Origin: Lineus longissimus
Lineage: Eukaryota; Nemertea; Pilidiophora; Heteronemertea; Lineidae
Assembly (NCBI RefSeq): GCF_910592395.1
Contig: NC_088315.1
Coordinates: 7,568,501-7,632,500 of the forward strand
Direction: 5' to 3'
DNA: 64,000 nucleotides
Shown: positions 1-7,897 of the stretch, one piece after another
How the letters are laid out: each line of letters begins with the position of its first letter
How positions within the stretch are numbered: position 1 is the first letter of the stretch
Notes under the pieces: model-generated
Seen by the model: the letters and a program-made list of their open reading frames with translations, nothing else
Told to the model about the DNA's origin: nothing
Databases searched by the model: none
Position numbers and translations under genes: made by a program

Positions 1-376
1 TTTGCCGTTGGATTTAGTCTCACAAATGATGTGATTATATGTCATCGTTCAATTCCTCTTGCACGTGTATCACTGCAGTTCTGGTCAGCAGCCAAGTATA
101 TGCCACAAATTTGTAGGTTTACAGTATCGAGCGCATGTGCTGGGTGCAAGCTACGCATTAGAACAACGGTGTACACTAGTAAATGGCTATGTGCAACATG
201 CGAATTGGACTCTTGGGACGTCATTTGTGGCCGACAGTGTATTGCATTTGTTAGGACTGCCGGTGGCGTGCTAAAGATCATAGGTCGCCTTGTCGGTGAT
301 CCAGGCGTCCAATAAGGGATGGATTGTTGGACTGTCTGTTGACTGATTTCATCAGAAGCACCTCAATAAAGCTCTG
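1..376. other. host flank left of the Polinton
   Basis: I see no recognisable gene or RNA here. Three overlapping open frames of 71-94 codons exist, but none has recognisable motifs and they overlap one another on both strands, so I treat them as chance. The last six bases (371-376, GCTCTG) are the left copy of the Polinton target-site duplication. If the Polinton sits in a BRSK intron, this stretch is intron too (inference). Confidence 0.5.
371..376. repeat. target-site duplication, left copy
   Basis: GCTCTG directly abuts the left terminus. The same six bases follow the right terminus at 20009-20014. Six-base duplications are characteristic of Polinton integration. Confidence 0.95.
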
Positions 377-548
377 AGTAGTATATGGGCTACTTGGGGA
401 AAATTATGAACTTTTGACCTAGTGACCTACTGACCTACTGACCTACTTTGTGTATGAGAAGTTTGAAAGTTGACCTGACCTAGTGACCTAGTTTGGATAT
501 GGTGTAAAATCTCCAGAGTGGGTCATGGCCTAGTAACCTACTTTGGAT
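377..548 (+). repeat. Polinton left terminal inverted repeat
   Basis: Matches the reverse complement of 19838-20008 almost perfectly. It contains runs of TGACCT (inverse AGGTCA) separated by two bases. The similarity stops near 548, where the right arm continues into its own internal tandem repeats. An inverted copy of the outermost 22 bases lies further in, at about 699-719. Confidence 0.93.
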
Positions 549-1115
549 ATAGTGAAATATCCAAAGTGGGTTATGACCATGGCCCATATTGGAGTAACGT
601 TAAAATATCCAAAATAGGGTATGTAGAGGTCATGGTCACATCATCAAAGTAGAGTTTGAAGATCAGTGTTGCAACTAGTTCAATCGTTCACAATTCTTCC
701 CCAAGTAGCCCATGCTACTGTTTTTTATTTTTTGTTAAAGCATTGTACATGATATAAAATAATAAAAATGGCATTAGTAAAAACAAATAACCATAGCACA
801 GCATGCATATTTTAAACATATTATACAAACCAAAAAGAGGAAAAGTATATTCCAACTTGCTTCTCTTTTCCTATCATGCACAAAAGTGATATTAATAATA
901 TTCCGATACTAGTCCATATATGATCAAGAGCTAAATAGTCTTCCAAATGCATTGTGTAGGCATTGTCCACAGGTAAATATTTACATGATAGTCTAAGTAA
1001 TCCCATGCAAGTCTGTATGAAGTGCTAACAAATTTCACTCTGCAATCCTTTATGTTGGAAAAACAGTACTGTACACCTTTTTGAATGTTTCATACGCACA
1101 TATCCATATATAGTC
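549..1115. other. Polinton left subterminal non-coding region
   Basis: No convincing gene. It begins with further TIR-like sequence (a TATCCAAAGTGGGTTATGACC stretch near 560-580) and includes an inverted copy of the terminal sequence (CCCCAAGTAGCCCATGCTACT, 699-719). After that it is AT-rich. TTTATT at about 724-729 is an AATAAA on the minus strand and could be the poly(A) signal for the gene ending at 1116 (inference). Confidence 0.5.
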
Positions 1116-2261
1116 TTACTGAATGTGGTCCGTTTTAAATCCTCCCGATGCAACAATGGCATTCTCTTTGTCTTCTTCTCCTTCCTCCTCCTCCTCATCA
1201 GCAACAATACCATCATCGTCATCGTCAGCCTTTTCAATCGACTTAATTTCAGCGATAAGTTCATCAGTCCAATCGTTAAAAGCTCTATTCAACAGATATC
1301 TTGGCGTGCGGTTCATTTCAATGCCCAACCCCAGTGCGGTTTCTGCCAGGCGAAGGGTGAAATAAAGAATACTGGTGCTCTTTTTCAGGTTGTCTAGATG
1401 ATTCCTTCGAATCTGTTTCTGACATTCAGCAAAGTCTTCCTGCATGCAGCAAACATGATCTGTTTGACTAGGCCAATCATTCAGGCATCCATCACACTCA
1501 AGATCCACGAAACCTTGACCGATCTTTGAAAGGTACAGCCCTAGTACCTGAATAGTGAGTCGACCGAGTGGAGTTATTTTCAATGAATCCTCACATGTGT
1601 GTTCTTTAAACTTGCTCGACATTTCCCTCCATTGAGGGACGCTCAGGAACACACCACATTTAGTCGGCCTGAAAAGAGTTGCTTGCGATTTTTCGGAATC
1701 TTTCTCAGGTTCGTTGTCATTGCTGATGAAAAAACGGCGAATGTCAACATTCATTTTATTGTTAAAGAATCTCGTTTGAACAAATATGTGGTCCTCCAGA
1801 GTCCAACGTTCCTCATGACTTTCGACGATCCTTTTATCGATGGTATCCACGAGATTCTTCAGATTCAGGAAACCCGTTTTACTGAGACGGATCCATTTTG
1901 TACCATAGGAGAATGTAACACCTCTTTCATCGGATCGGATCCGCAATTCAGTCTCTTGTTCTACACGACTCGAGCATTGTGGCAGCATTTCTTTTTCCCT
2001 CTCATTGAACGGAGTACGCGCTGCAGCTTTCCTTGCCTTCTTTGGTGCACTAGGAGCGTTTGAGAGATCGAGGACTGTAGACCGTACCCCTCTTCGCCTG
2101 GTTACTTTCGGAGTTTCCATGATTGTTTCATTCTTCGCAGGTGACTTGGTCTGGGTGGACGTTACTTTATCCATTTCAGCGTTGTTTTTGTGGTTTTTGT
2201 TGGTAGTTTCGTTCTCCATTCTCTTGCACTTGCAGGTTTTGAAGTGAATGTGAGCACTCAT
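1116..2261 (-). CDS. PC4-like (ssDNA-binding) Polinton protein
   Basis: A 381-codon frame at the left end of the element. Residues about 165-216 resemble the PC4/p15 transcription-coactivator fold: a strand with VDIRRFF, then a variable loop, then a GVFLSVPQWREM segment that parallels the PC4 pattern of GxxLxxxQW. The region about 114-140 may be the preceding strands of the same fold. The N-terminal 100 residues are Lys/Arg/Thr-rich and probably disordered. The C-terminus (about 340-370) is a run of Asp and Glu. PC4 proteins bind single-stranded DNA, so a role in replication or late transcription is likely, but this is inference. Start choice: a TATATAAGG box at 2272-2280 lies only about 11 bases above the first ATG, so translation probably begins at the ATG at residue 15 (position 2219). 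The PC4 match is by eye only. Confidence 0.7.
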   Translation of the reverse strand: MSAHIHFKTCKCKRMENETTNKNHKNNAEMDKVTSTQTKSPAKNETIMETPKVTRRRGVRSTVLDLSNAPSAPKKARKAAARTPFNEREKEMLPQCSSRVEQETELRIRSDERGVTFSYGTKWIRLSKTGFLNLKNLVDTIDKRIVESHEERWTLEDHIFVQTRFFNNKMNVDIRRFFISNDNEPEKDSEKSQATLFRPTKCGVFLSVPQWREMSSKFKEHTCEDSLKITPLGRLTIQVLGLYLSKIGQGFVDLECDGCLNDWPSQTDHVCCMQEDFAECQKQIRRNHLDNLKKSTSILYFTLRLAETALGLGIEMNRTPRYLLNRAFNDWTDELIAEIKSIEKADDDDDGIVADEEEEEGEEDKENAIVASGGFKTDHIQ

Positions 2262-2271
2262 GGCGTTTTGT

Positions 2272-2280
2272 CCTTATATA
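2272..2280 (-). promoter_or_regulatory. TATA box for the PC4-like gene
   Basis: TATATAAGG on the minus strand. With a usual 25-30 base spacing, transcription would start near 2250, downstream of the first ATG (2261). This favours the internal ATG at 2219. Confidence 0.45.
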
Positions 2281-2411
2281 TTGCACGTGACTGATGAAAG
2301 AGTGATTGTGATTGGTCGACGTCATTCGGGTAACGAATTGTGATTGGTTGCTGTTAATGAGGTCAGTAGAACAAAGATTGACCTCATTCATATATGTCCT
2401 TGACCTTGAAA

Positions 2412-2831
2412 CTATTTCACACTAGTTGCAATCGATAACTGATTCCTAAGTTCTGAGGAGATTTTATGATCAGGGTTTTGTCCTTGTTGACATGTCCTGT
2501 AATACGAATCATAATATTCAGCAATTCCACCTTGTCCTTCTACAAAACTTAGAAGCAATGTTATGGCTTCTGCCGATAAATGAAGAATCCTCCAAACTTC
2601 AGGTGGTATGTTTATCTTTTTTTCACCATCATCGATCTGAATCCTTATTTGCTCCTTTTCCTTCCAAATTGCGAGGATGATCTTCGGTGTTAAGTACAAA
2701 ACCATACTTGCGGACTTCTGTTTAGACCTGGCCTCAGCTTTCTGTTTCTTTTTCCCATCATTATGTTGTTCTTCCTCCATCATCACTTCGACTGAGCGTT
2801 TATCGTTCCAAGTTAACTGAGCTTGTGCCAT
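2412..2831 (-). CDS. small Polinton orphan protein, 139 aa
   Basis: I do not recognise this gene. It is 139 codons, with a Lys/Glu-rich N-terminal third (residues about 18-42), then a compact mixed region about 44-105 including an IRIQIDDGEKKINIPPEVW segment. The strand-turn-strand followed by a conserved Trp is loosely like the second half of the PC4-like domain in the neighbouring gene, but too weak to call homology. The tail is polar and Gln/Tyr-rich. It is transcribed with the other core genes on the minus strand and has its own TATA-like sequence about 45 bases upstream of the ATG. A nucleic-acid-binding accessory role is possible, but nothing in the sequence proves it. Confidence 0.65.
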   Translation of the reverse strand: MAQAQLTWNDKRSVEVMMEEEQHNDGKKKQKAEARSKQKSASMVLYLTPKIILAIWKEKEQIRIQIDDGEKKINIPPEVWRILHLSAEAITLLLSFVEGQGGIAEYYDSYYRTCQQGQNPDHKISSELRNQLSIATSVK

Positions 2832-2871
2832 GACCTAGTGCCTAATATCCAACTATCAACAGACATATTCA

Positions 2872-2882
2872 TTTTATATAAT
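2872..2882 (-). promoter_or_regulatory. TATA-like box for the 139-aa gene
   Basis: The minus strand reads TTATATAAAAT about 45 bases above the ATG at 2831. That position suits a start of transcription near 2850 and a short leader. Confidence 0.4.
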
Positions 2883-2926
2883 TTTCATAAGCATTTCTTT
2901 GCTTTGATTGGTTGTTGATAACAGAA

Positions 2927-3379
2927 TTATGCAAATGTTCTCTTTAGAAACCTTACAACCTTTTTATCATTAATTTCAAGATCATTTCGAAATCCGGATA
3001 AGATGTTCTTTAGAGAGTAACCTAGTGATTTTTTCACCAAGAAGTACAGACAGTATTGACCGCAAAGCAATGAGAAAGGATATTGTAAAACTTTGCTGGA
3101 GTATGTCCACCAGGAAGTATTTCTCTTTAAAAATTTAACGATGATTTTACTTCTTGGCGGTAAACCATACGAATCAAAGAATGTTGCCTTGCACTTACCA
3201 TCGAACCATATAGCTAACCAGTGTTCACCTTCTTTTCTCATTGGATGTGTATTAATTATGTATGCTGAAGGATAACTATCAACAAATGTAGGTATCTGAT
3301 CTAGGGCATACACACCTTTGAAATATTTTCGCAATTTCGGGTGTAATTTTGCTACTTTAATCAATTCTAAAGTATTCAT
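2927..3379 (-). CDS. PRO: adenovirus-type cysteine maturation protease (Polinton PRO)
   Basis: A 150-residue C5-type (Ulp1-like fold) protease that would process capsid and core proteins during virion maturation. Visible catalytic elements: His53 in GEHWLAIWFD; an acidic residue, most likely Asp69 in FFDSYG; oxyanion Gln99; and nucleophile Cys106 in LLCGQYCLYF. Gln and Cys are seven residues apart, as in the adenovirus enzyme. The length is close to the compact Polinton proteases. The ATG overlaps the stop of the major capsid gene by four bases, so the two were probably co-transcribed as a late block. All catalytic positions appear intact. Confidence 0.93.
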   Translation of the reverse strand: MNTLELIKVAKLHPKLRKYFKGVYALDQIPTFVDSYPSAYIINTHPMRKEGEHWLAIWFDGKCKATFFDSYGLPPRSKIIVKFLKRNTSWWTYSSKVLQYPFSLLCGQYCLYFLVKKSLGYSLKNILSGFRNDLEINDKKVVRFLKRTFA

Positions 3380-4701
3380 TGGAAATCCTTGATGATATTT
3401 CTTGCACGATCAATTTCTATTACGTTATCGAATTCGGCATAGACATAAACGGATGTAGTTTCTGTCAAAGCCTCCTCAAATTTCAGATCTAGTCGAAGGT
3501 TTCCCTCTTTTACTAGATGAACATGATCACCATCCTCTTTATCTGGTGACAAGTCAAAAACCCAAAGACTGTACCCTTTTCTGAAACTTTCTCTTGTAAT
3601 ATCGTTGCCAATATCGTCGTGAACCTTCCCAGTATCTGTAAACAATGTCATGTATGATCTGATGTATCTATTATTTGTTCCAAAAGATGGTGTCAATGGT
3701 TGTGCAGGATATGTGCGACTATTTGCTTCAACGCTTATGAAATTAAGATTATTGTGTTTAAGATTGAATGGATTTTTATTCTTTGCACCCACCAATGCAG
3801 CATTATCTGTCATGAAAACAATTACTCGCCTTGGTACTTGACCTAAATATACGTTATCTCGAGTCACAGTTTGCGTGCCCGCATTAACTGAGAATGTTTT
3901 CACCTCAACTCTTCTAATGGGGTACTTAGCATTACTGGTATTAAGAGCTTTTGCATGGGCGGTTAATACAGCAGGGTTAGGCTTGACTTGTTGAACAAGA
4001 AGAACAGCTTTCTTTATTTTTGTCACTTCAGTGCCTACATCAGACATGAGGTTGAAATTATTCTTTGTACGATTCAATCTTAATTTCAAATCTACACCAT
4101 TCAGCAAGTAACGACTCTGATGACATAAATCAAGGTGTAACCTTCCAAACATGTCTAACTGTCTGCTTTTCGCTATAAACTTTGCTCTTGTTTTGAAACC
4201 GCCATTAGTGTCTGCTCCGGCTGGGTCGTTTTTCTCAAATTTGCCAGGGTCATCGGCAAACCAAAGTGCCGATTGTAGCTGACTCCTCTTTGCCTCTAGA
4301 CCGTACGATAATAAGGTTTCTATGTAGGCTCTGTATGGGTAAGTGTTGTTAGAGGACGTGACTAATTGACCATTTAATGACAGGTCAATCTGACTAAATA
4401 AGGAATGAAAAAAATAGTTGACTGGTCCAACCTTTTCATTTTCATCCAAGTTAGTGCCATCGCTTTTGGTGACTTTCACCTCCAGATAAAGGTACGTTTT
4501 AGCCAAATCGATGTACTCATCACCACGATTAGAGATGAAAAATTCTATTGGCGTATCATCATCTAATGACCCCAAAGGTAGATATTCAACATGCTGCGCT
4601 TTTTCAATGCTAGTCAGCGTTGGTGGGAGGGAAAATAGTTCCAGTTCGGATTTTGTGCACTCACAGGATCCAACACTGATCATTTTGACAGTCTTATTCA
4701 A
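3376..4701 (-). CDS. MCP: Polinton major capsid protein (double jelly-roll)
   Basis: 441 residues. It matches the widespread Polinton major capsid family, often annotated in animal genomes as uncharacterized F54H12.2-like protein. Typical features are an N-terminal CECTKSELELFSLPPT segment, a following DTPIEFFISNRGDEYIDL strand region, FHSLFSQIDLSLNG in the first jelly roll, a KSRQLDMFGRLHLDLCHQ block at about 175-195, and a C-terminal FDLSPD-containing strand set. The family forms trimeric capsomers with two jelly rolls per subunit (established). The frame is uninterrupted. It overlaps the downstream protease by four bases and the upstream pX/pVI-like gene by eight bases, a compact viral arrangement. 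Confidence 0.95.
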   Translation of the reverse strand: MNKTVKMISVGSCECTKSELELFSLPPTLTSIEKAQHVEYLPLGSLDDDTPIEFFISNRGDEYIDLAKTYLYLEVKVTKSDGTNLDENEKVGPVNYFFHSLFSQIDLSLNGQLVTSSNNTYPYRAYIETLLSYGLEAKRSQLQSALWFADDPGKFEKNDPAGADTNGGFKTRAKFIAKSRQLDMFGRLHLDLCHQSRYLLNGVDLKLRLNRTKNNFNLMSDVGTEVTKIKKAVLLVQQVKPNPAVLTAHAKALNTSNAKYPIRRVEVKTFSVNAGTQTVTRDNVYLGQVPRRVIVFMTDNAALVGAKNKNPFNLKHNNLNFISVEANSRTYPAQPLTPSFGTNNRYIRSYMTLFTDTGKVHDDIGNDITRESFRKGYSLWVFDLSPDKEDGDHVHLVKEGNLRLDLKFEEALTETTSVYVYAEFDNVIEIDRARNIIKDFQ

Positions 4702-5134
4702 ATATGTCTGCCGACGATTTTGTTGATCTTCTCCGTCGCTTCGCCTGTCTCAGACTGGATGCAGAAGTCTTTGCTTTCCTCTTTTTATTAGAAGCCTTTG
4801 TATTACCCTGAGACATTTCCTGAACCGAGGAAAGTACATTTCGACCTATATTCTTCCCAGCTTCAATTGCTCTCTGTTTTGCAGCCTGTTTTAGGTTTCG
4901 ACCCTTTAGCAGATCTCCGGCAAACTGTGCACCTGACTGAAGGAGAGATTTTCCTGCCGATTTGGCAGCTGATTTAAGCATTGGTATGGCCATTTTTGCC
5001 AGACCTGAGAATAAACCCCCTATGCCATGTCCTCGCTGTACAGGGGCACCCATAAACACAGGGAATCCACCACTACCTTTTTGGGTGTAATGTGCATCAT
5101 AACAATGAGGGTCACAAATATAAACCTTTCTCAT
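4694..5134 (-). CDS. adenovirus pX/pVI-like core or membrane-active peptide
   Basis: 146 residues. The N-terminus has a GGFPVFMGAPVQRGHGIGG segment (22-40), followed by an amphipathic, Ala/Leu/Lys-rich stretch (41-80) and a strongly basic tail containing KKRKAK and AKRRRRS. This architecture (Gly-rich cleavage-like segment, lytic amphipathic helix, basic DNA-binding tail) resembles adenovirus pX and pVI and the homologues reported in adintoviruses. It probably condenses DNA or disrupts membranes in the virion and is a likely substrate of the adjacent protease (inference). The gene is tightly packed between the two capsid genes, overlapping both by a few bases. Confidence 0.8.
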   Translation of the reverse strand: MRKVYICDPHCYDAHYTQKGSGGFPVFMGAPVQRGHGIGGLFSGLAKMAIPMLKSAAKSAGKSLLQSGAQFAGDLLKGRNLKQAAKQRAIEAGKNIGRNVLSSVQEMSQGNTKASNKKRKAKTSASSLRQAKRRRRSTKSSADIFE

Positions 5135-5943
5135 ATTTTTTGTTTGCGCCTGAAGTGAAGTAGAACATCAACTCTGCCTTTCTCAAATGGTATGGAGTCA
5201 CCTGTGTCACTCCTTATATCTATTTCGATTGTCTCAAATGTAGACTTGCTGACAGAGAAATAATGAATATTTTTATATGACTTGCGAATACTCTCATCCT
5301 CTTTACCTTCAGCACATACAGTTCTGAGTAAAGGTGTCAATACATCTCCCACCAGTTGATATTGTAATACATCGCTATACACGTACATATCATGAAAATG
5401 TCTGAGTATATCTGCTTGATAGGGAGCGGTTGTGTTCTCGTTAAGGGCAATATTGTCTTGATGAAAGCCTAACATATGAGACAGTGGTGATGGTAATAGT
5501 ATCAGTCTACCTTCTGGGAGTACAAAACTAACTTTTTTTGCAACCCTGTCATAGTTGAGAAAAAAATGTGTATCTTGTTGAACGCTAGTGAGTGCACTTT
5601 GAATTTTGAGATTCATTTCCATTACCAATTTGTTGATGTCATTATAGTATTTGATTGGAACTGTTAATGTTTTCCATGTCATGGGTATTTTTCCAGTCTT
5701 GGGGTCAGGATCGTCACTGGAAGGGATGTAAATACGAAAATTGTTGTTGGAAAGGTTGATATTACTCCACGTGTGTGGATATTGAAACTCGGCTAATCCT
5801 ACTTCCCAATTTTCAGTTGAATCTAATCGTATAGCAGTGCTCAGCTTTGTAGTGTAGTGTCCAATTGTATTATCAGGGAAATACTTTAACGAACTATTGC
5901 AGGGTAATGAAACATAGAAGTGGTCATTCGTAAAAGCTGCCAT
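5131..5943 (-). CDS. mCP: Polinton minor capsid (penton-like) protein
   Basis: 270 residues, beginning with a FYVSLPCNSSLKYFPDNT segment and continuing with a KLSTAIRLDSTENWEVGLAE strand region, the usual opening of Polinton minor capsid proteins. These carry a jelly-roll fold and form the vertex capsomer (established for the family). The C-terminal portion (about 215-266) includes a predicted strand pair ending in RVDVLLHFRRK. Position between the pX/pVI-like gene and the membrane-protein gene matches other Polintons. The frame is complete with no visible damage, and its stop overlaps the pX/pVI-like start. Confidence 0.88.
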   Translation of the reverse strand: MAAFTNDHFYVSLPCNSSLKYFPDNTIGHYTTKLSTAIRLDSTENWEVGLAEFQYPHTWSNINLSNNNFRIYIPSSDDPDPKTGKIPMTWKTLTVPIKYYNDINKLVMEMNLKIQSALTSVQQDTHFFLNYDRVAKKVSFVLPEGRLILLPSPLSHMLGFHQDNIALNENTTAPYQADILRHFHDMYVYSDVLQYQLVGDVLTPLLRTVCAEGKEDESIRKSYKNIHYFSVSKSTFETIEIDIRSDTGDSIPFEKGRVDVLLHFRRKQKI

Positions 5944-5949
5944 GTTATT

Positions 5950-6426
5950 TCAATTGGAAAAGGTATTCCTTTGCAGAGGATGATGATTATTTTCAGTAGG
6001 AAACGACGGGTTTGGTAACAGATAGCCTAGACAGCTGCATAGAAGAGATATCCACAGGTTACTCTCACCATTTGCAAATGCAATGTTAAAAAGAGCTGTG
6101 ATGACAACGATATAAATGATCACAACTTGAGTAAAGAATATTATTTCTGGTTTTGGAACATTATGCCCAAAAATAATCCAGTTTTTGTGCCGTGAAGTCA
6201 CCGATTGTCGATCTTCACCCTTGTCTACTTCGTCTTCTCTTTCTACTTCAGACAGAGGTGTATTTCTTTCTATATTTCCATCGGAAAGTTCAATTGACAT
6301 TTTTTTAGGCAAGATATCTTCATCGACGTTCAACGTCCGAGTGACTAACCCAACTGTTGAATTTTGATGGATAACCCTCCCATTTAACAAAGTATTCCTT
6401 TCTCTTACCACGTCCTCTTTCTGCAA
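5950..6426 (-). CDS. Polinton two-helix membrane protein
   Basis: The open frame is 158 codons, but the real product probably starts at the ATG at residue 43 (position 6300). That gives about 116 aa and avoids overlapping the integrase C-terminus, which ends at 6320. Two hydrophobic helices are visible at about 95-116 and 123-138, the second ending in a LGYLLPNPS motif that I recognise as recurrent in Polinton small membrane proteins. The N-terminal part is acidic and probably faces one side of the membrane. Function is unknown; a virion or assembly membrane role would be inference. Confidence 0.72.
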   Translation of the reverse strand: MQKEDVVRERNTLLNGRVIHQNSTVGLVTRTLNVDEDILPKKMSIELSDGNIERNTPLSEVEREDEVDKGEDRQSVTSRHKNWIIFGHNVPKPEIIFFTQVVIIYIVVITALFNIAFANGESNLWISLLCSCLGYLLPNPSFPTENNHHPLQRNTFSN

Positions 6427-6827
6427 GTATTCTTTCTATTTTATAGGTTTTATCAGGGCTTATGCGTACTTTCTGTAATTCTGTTTCATAGAAACTCCCT
6501 TGAATGGTGTCTCCGTCATCGTCTTCAATCACGTACAAAGGGGGCCTACTTTTTATTTGTTTTTTTACGGTGAATATTTCCATGGTCCAGTTGGGTAGAT
6601 AAGATTTCTCAAATGTCATCTTGACCTTGCTTATTCTCACTTTTTCACCAATTTGAAATTTGAATTTGATGTTCTTCAGAGACAGGTTTTCTTTTGAGTA
6701 GAGAGTGTGCCAAACATCTGAAGCATTGTCTTCGTTCACTTCACTTGGTTTCATCTTAATACTCCGATGCCATGTGTTGTTATACGAGTGCACAAGTTTT
6801 TGGAGAACAGGCACGTATGAGAGAGTA
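6320..6827 (-). pseudogene. INT: Polinton integrase, C-terminal part with chromodomain (split by MITE)
   Basis: This is the 3' part of the integrase. It holds the segment after the catalytic core (YVPVLQKLVHSYNNTWHRSI and beyond), a small C-terminal SH3-like region, and a chromodomain near the end (YKIERILAERGRGKRKEYF, then KWEGYP and a conserved SW pair). Chromodomains on such integrases are thought to steer integration to marked chromatin. An apparent ATG at 6868 lies inside the inserted MITE and is not a native start. The reading frame is in register with the upstream part once the insertion is ignored, so the MITE is the only visible lesion. Confidence 0.9.
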
Positions 6828-7292
6828 CCGTATTTTCCGGCGTATGACCCGCGGCTTTTTGCCCTCAAACAGGCCCAAAAAGTGGGGGTGCGGGTAATAC
6901 AAAGGTGCGGGTCTTGCGTGGATTCTGAGAGGGATAAGCCCCAACCCCAAAGAAAAAAAAGGGGACCAAACTGGTTACTTGATAAGGATTTATGTCCATC
7001 GTTTTCGCATTGTTTTCAACCAATATTTCCGCCATGATCGCATAGTTTGTAATGTCTCCGCTAGGGAAAATAGTTACGGCCATGCTGGAATTGATCCACT
7101 TTGGTTAACAATTAAAAAAAACATGGCGGTTCTAGGATGTCAACATCAATGAATGGCTTACTATTTTTGGAGAATGCGGGTCTTGGAGCAGTGCGGGTCA
7201 TAATCAGGTGCGGGTCTTGCGTGGCTTTAGGTAATGGTCAAAGGGGGTGCGGGTCATAGGGCAGTGCGGGGGATAATCCGGAAAATACGGTA
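6826..7292. mobile_element. 467-bp MITE inserted in the integrase gene
   Basis: Bounded by perfect 15-bp inverted repeats, TACCGTATTTTCCGG at 6826-6840 and CCGGAAAATACGGTA at 7278-7292. The flanks fit a TA target duplication (6826-6827 and 7291-7292), which suggests a Tc1/mariner-like or other TA-targeting mobiliser. The interior has several GTGCGGGTC/GCGGGTCTTGCGTGG repeats near both ends and no transposase. Its insertion is what splits the integrase. Confidence 0.9.
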
Positions 7293-7897
7293 TTTCTCTC
7301 TGTGAAATATTTCCACATTTTACTTTTAAGGGTCCTATTAAATCGTTCAACTATTGCCGCTTTAACTTCATTATTCGAGGTAAAGAAGTGAATATTTTCT
7401 TTTTTCAGATAGGCTTGAAATTTTTTGTTCACAAACTCACCCCCTTTATCAGTTCTCAGATTCTTAGGCTTTCTCTTAGAGGAAGAAATTATCTTTTTAA
7501 ATGCAGTCACCTGTTCGTCACCTTTTTTTGATTTTAGACCCACAACCCAGGCATATTTTGACAGGGTATCAATTACAGTGAGAAGATATTTAAAGGGTTT
7601 ATTATACCTGACAATTTTCGATAAATCAACAAGATCGGCCTCCCATTGTTCGTCAATATCAGAAACCACGATACGTCTTCGTATAAAGTGGTGCCTAACT
7701 GGTTTGTGAAGTGTGTATGTGTCTTGAGACTGGAGCCATTTTTTTATGTTAGAAGTTGATATCCTCTTACCAACTGCTCTCTTTAAAGCATTTATCCCGC
7801 CAAAACTAGCACTATGATTTGGTTCATAATATATTCTTTTCAATAACTCATTCGATTTCTTACTACCAGTCTTCCCACTCGTCATTGCTTTTACCAT
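7292..7897 (-). pseudogene. INT: Polinton integrase, N-terminal and catalytic part (split by MITE)
   Basis: Retroviral-type (rve) integrase core. The DDE triad is visible: Asp88 in WEADLVDL, Asp150 in LRTDKGGEF and Glu184 in IVERFNRTLK, the last two 33 residues apart. The N-terminal region includes a SFGGINALKRAVG segment typical of Polinton integrases. Sense codons continue to about residue 203, then the frame runs into MITE sequence and stops at 7238. The function would be insertion of the linear element into host DNA with 6-bp staggering, matching the observed duplication. It overlaps the start side of the neighbouring 282-codon gene by 35 bases. As it stands the protein lacks its C-terminal and chromodomain part. 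Confidence 0.92.

Noticed and set aside
1123-2247. Plus-strand frames opposite the PC4-like gene
   Set aside because: Shadows of the minus-strand gene; Ser-rich because they read the antisense of its acidic tail.
6865-7083. Frame of 72 codons within the integrase region
   Set aside because: It lies wholly within the MITE and has no motifs.
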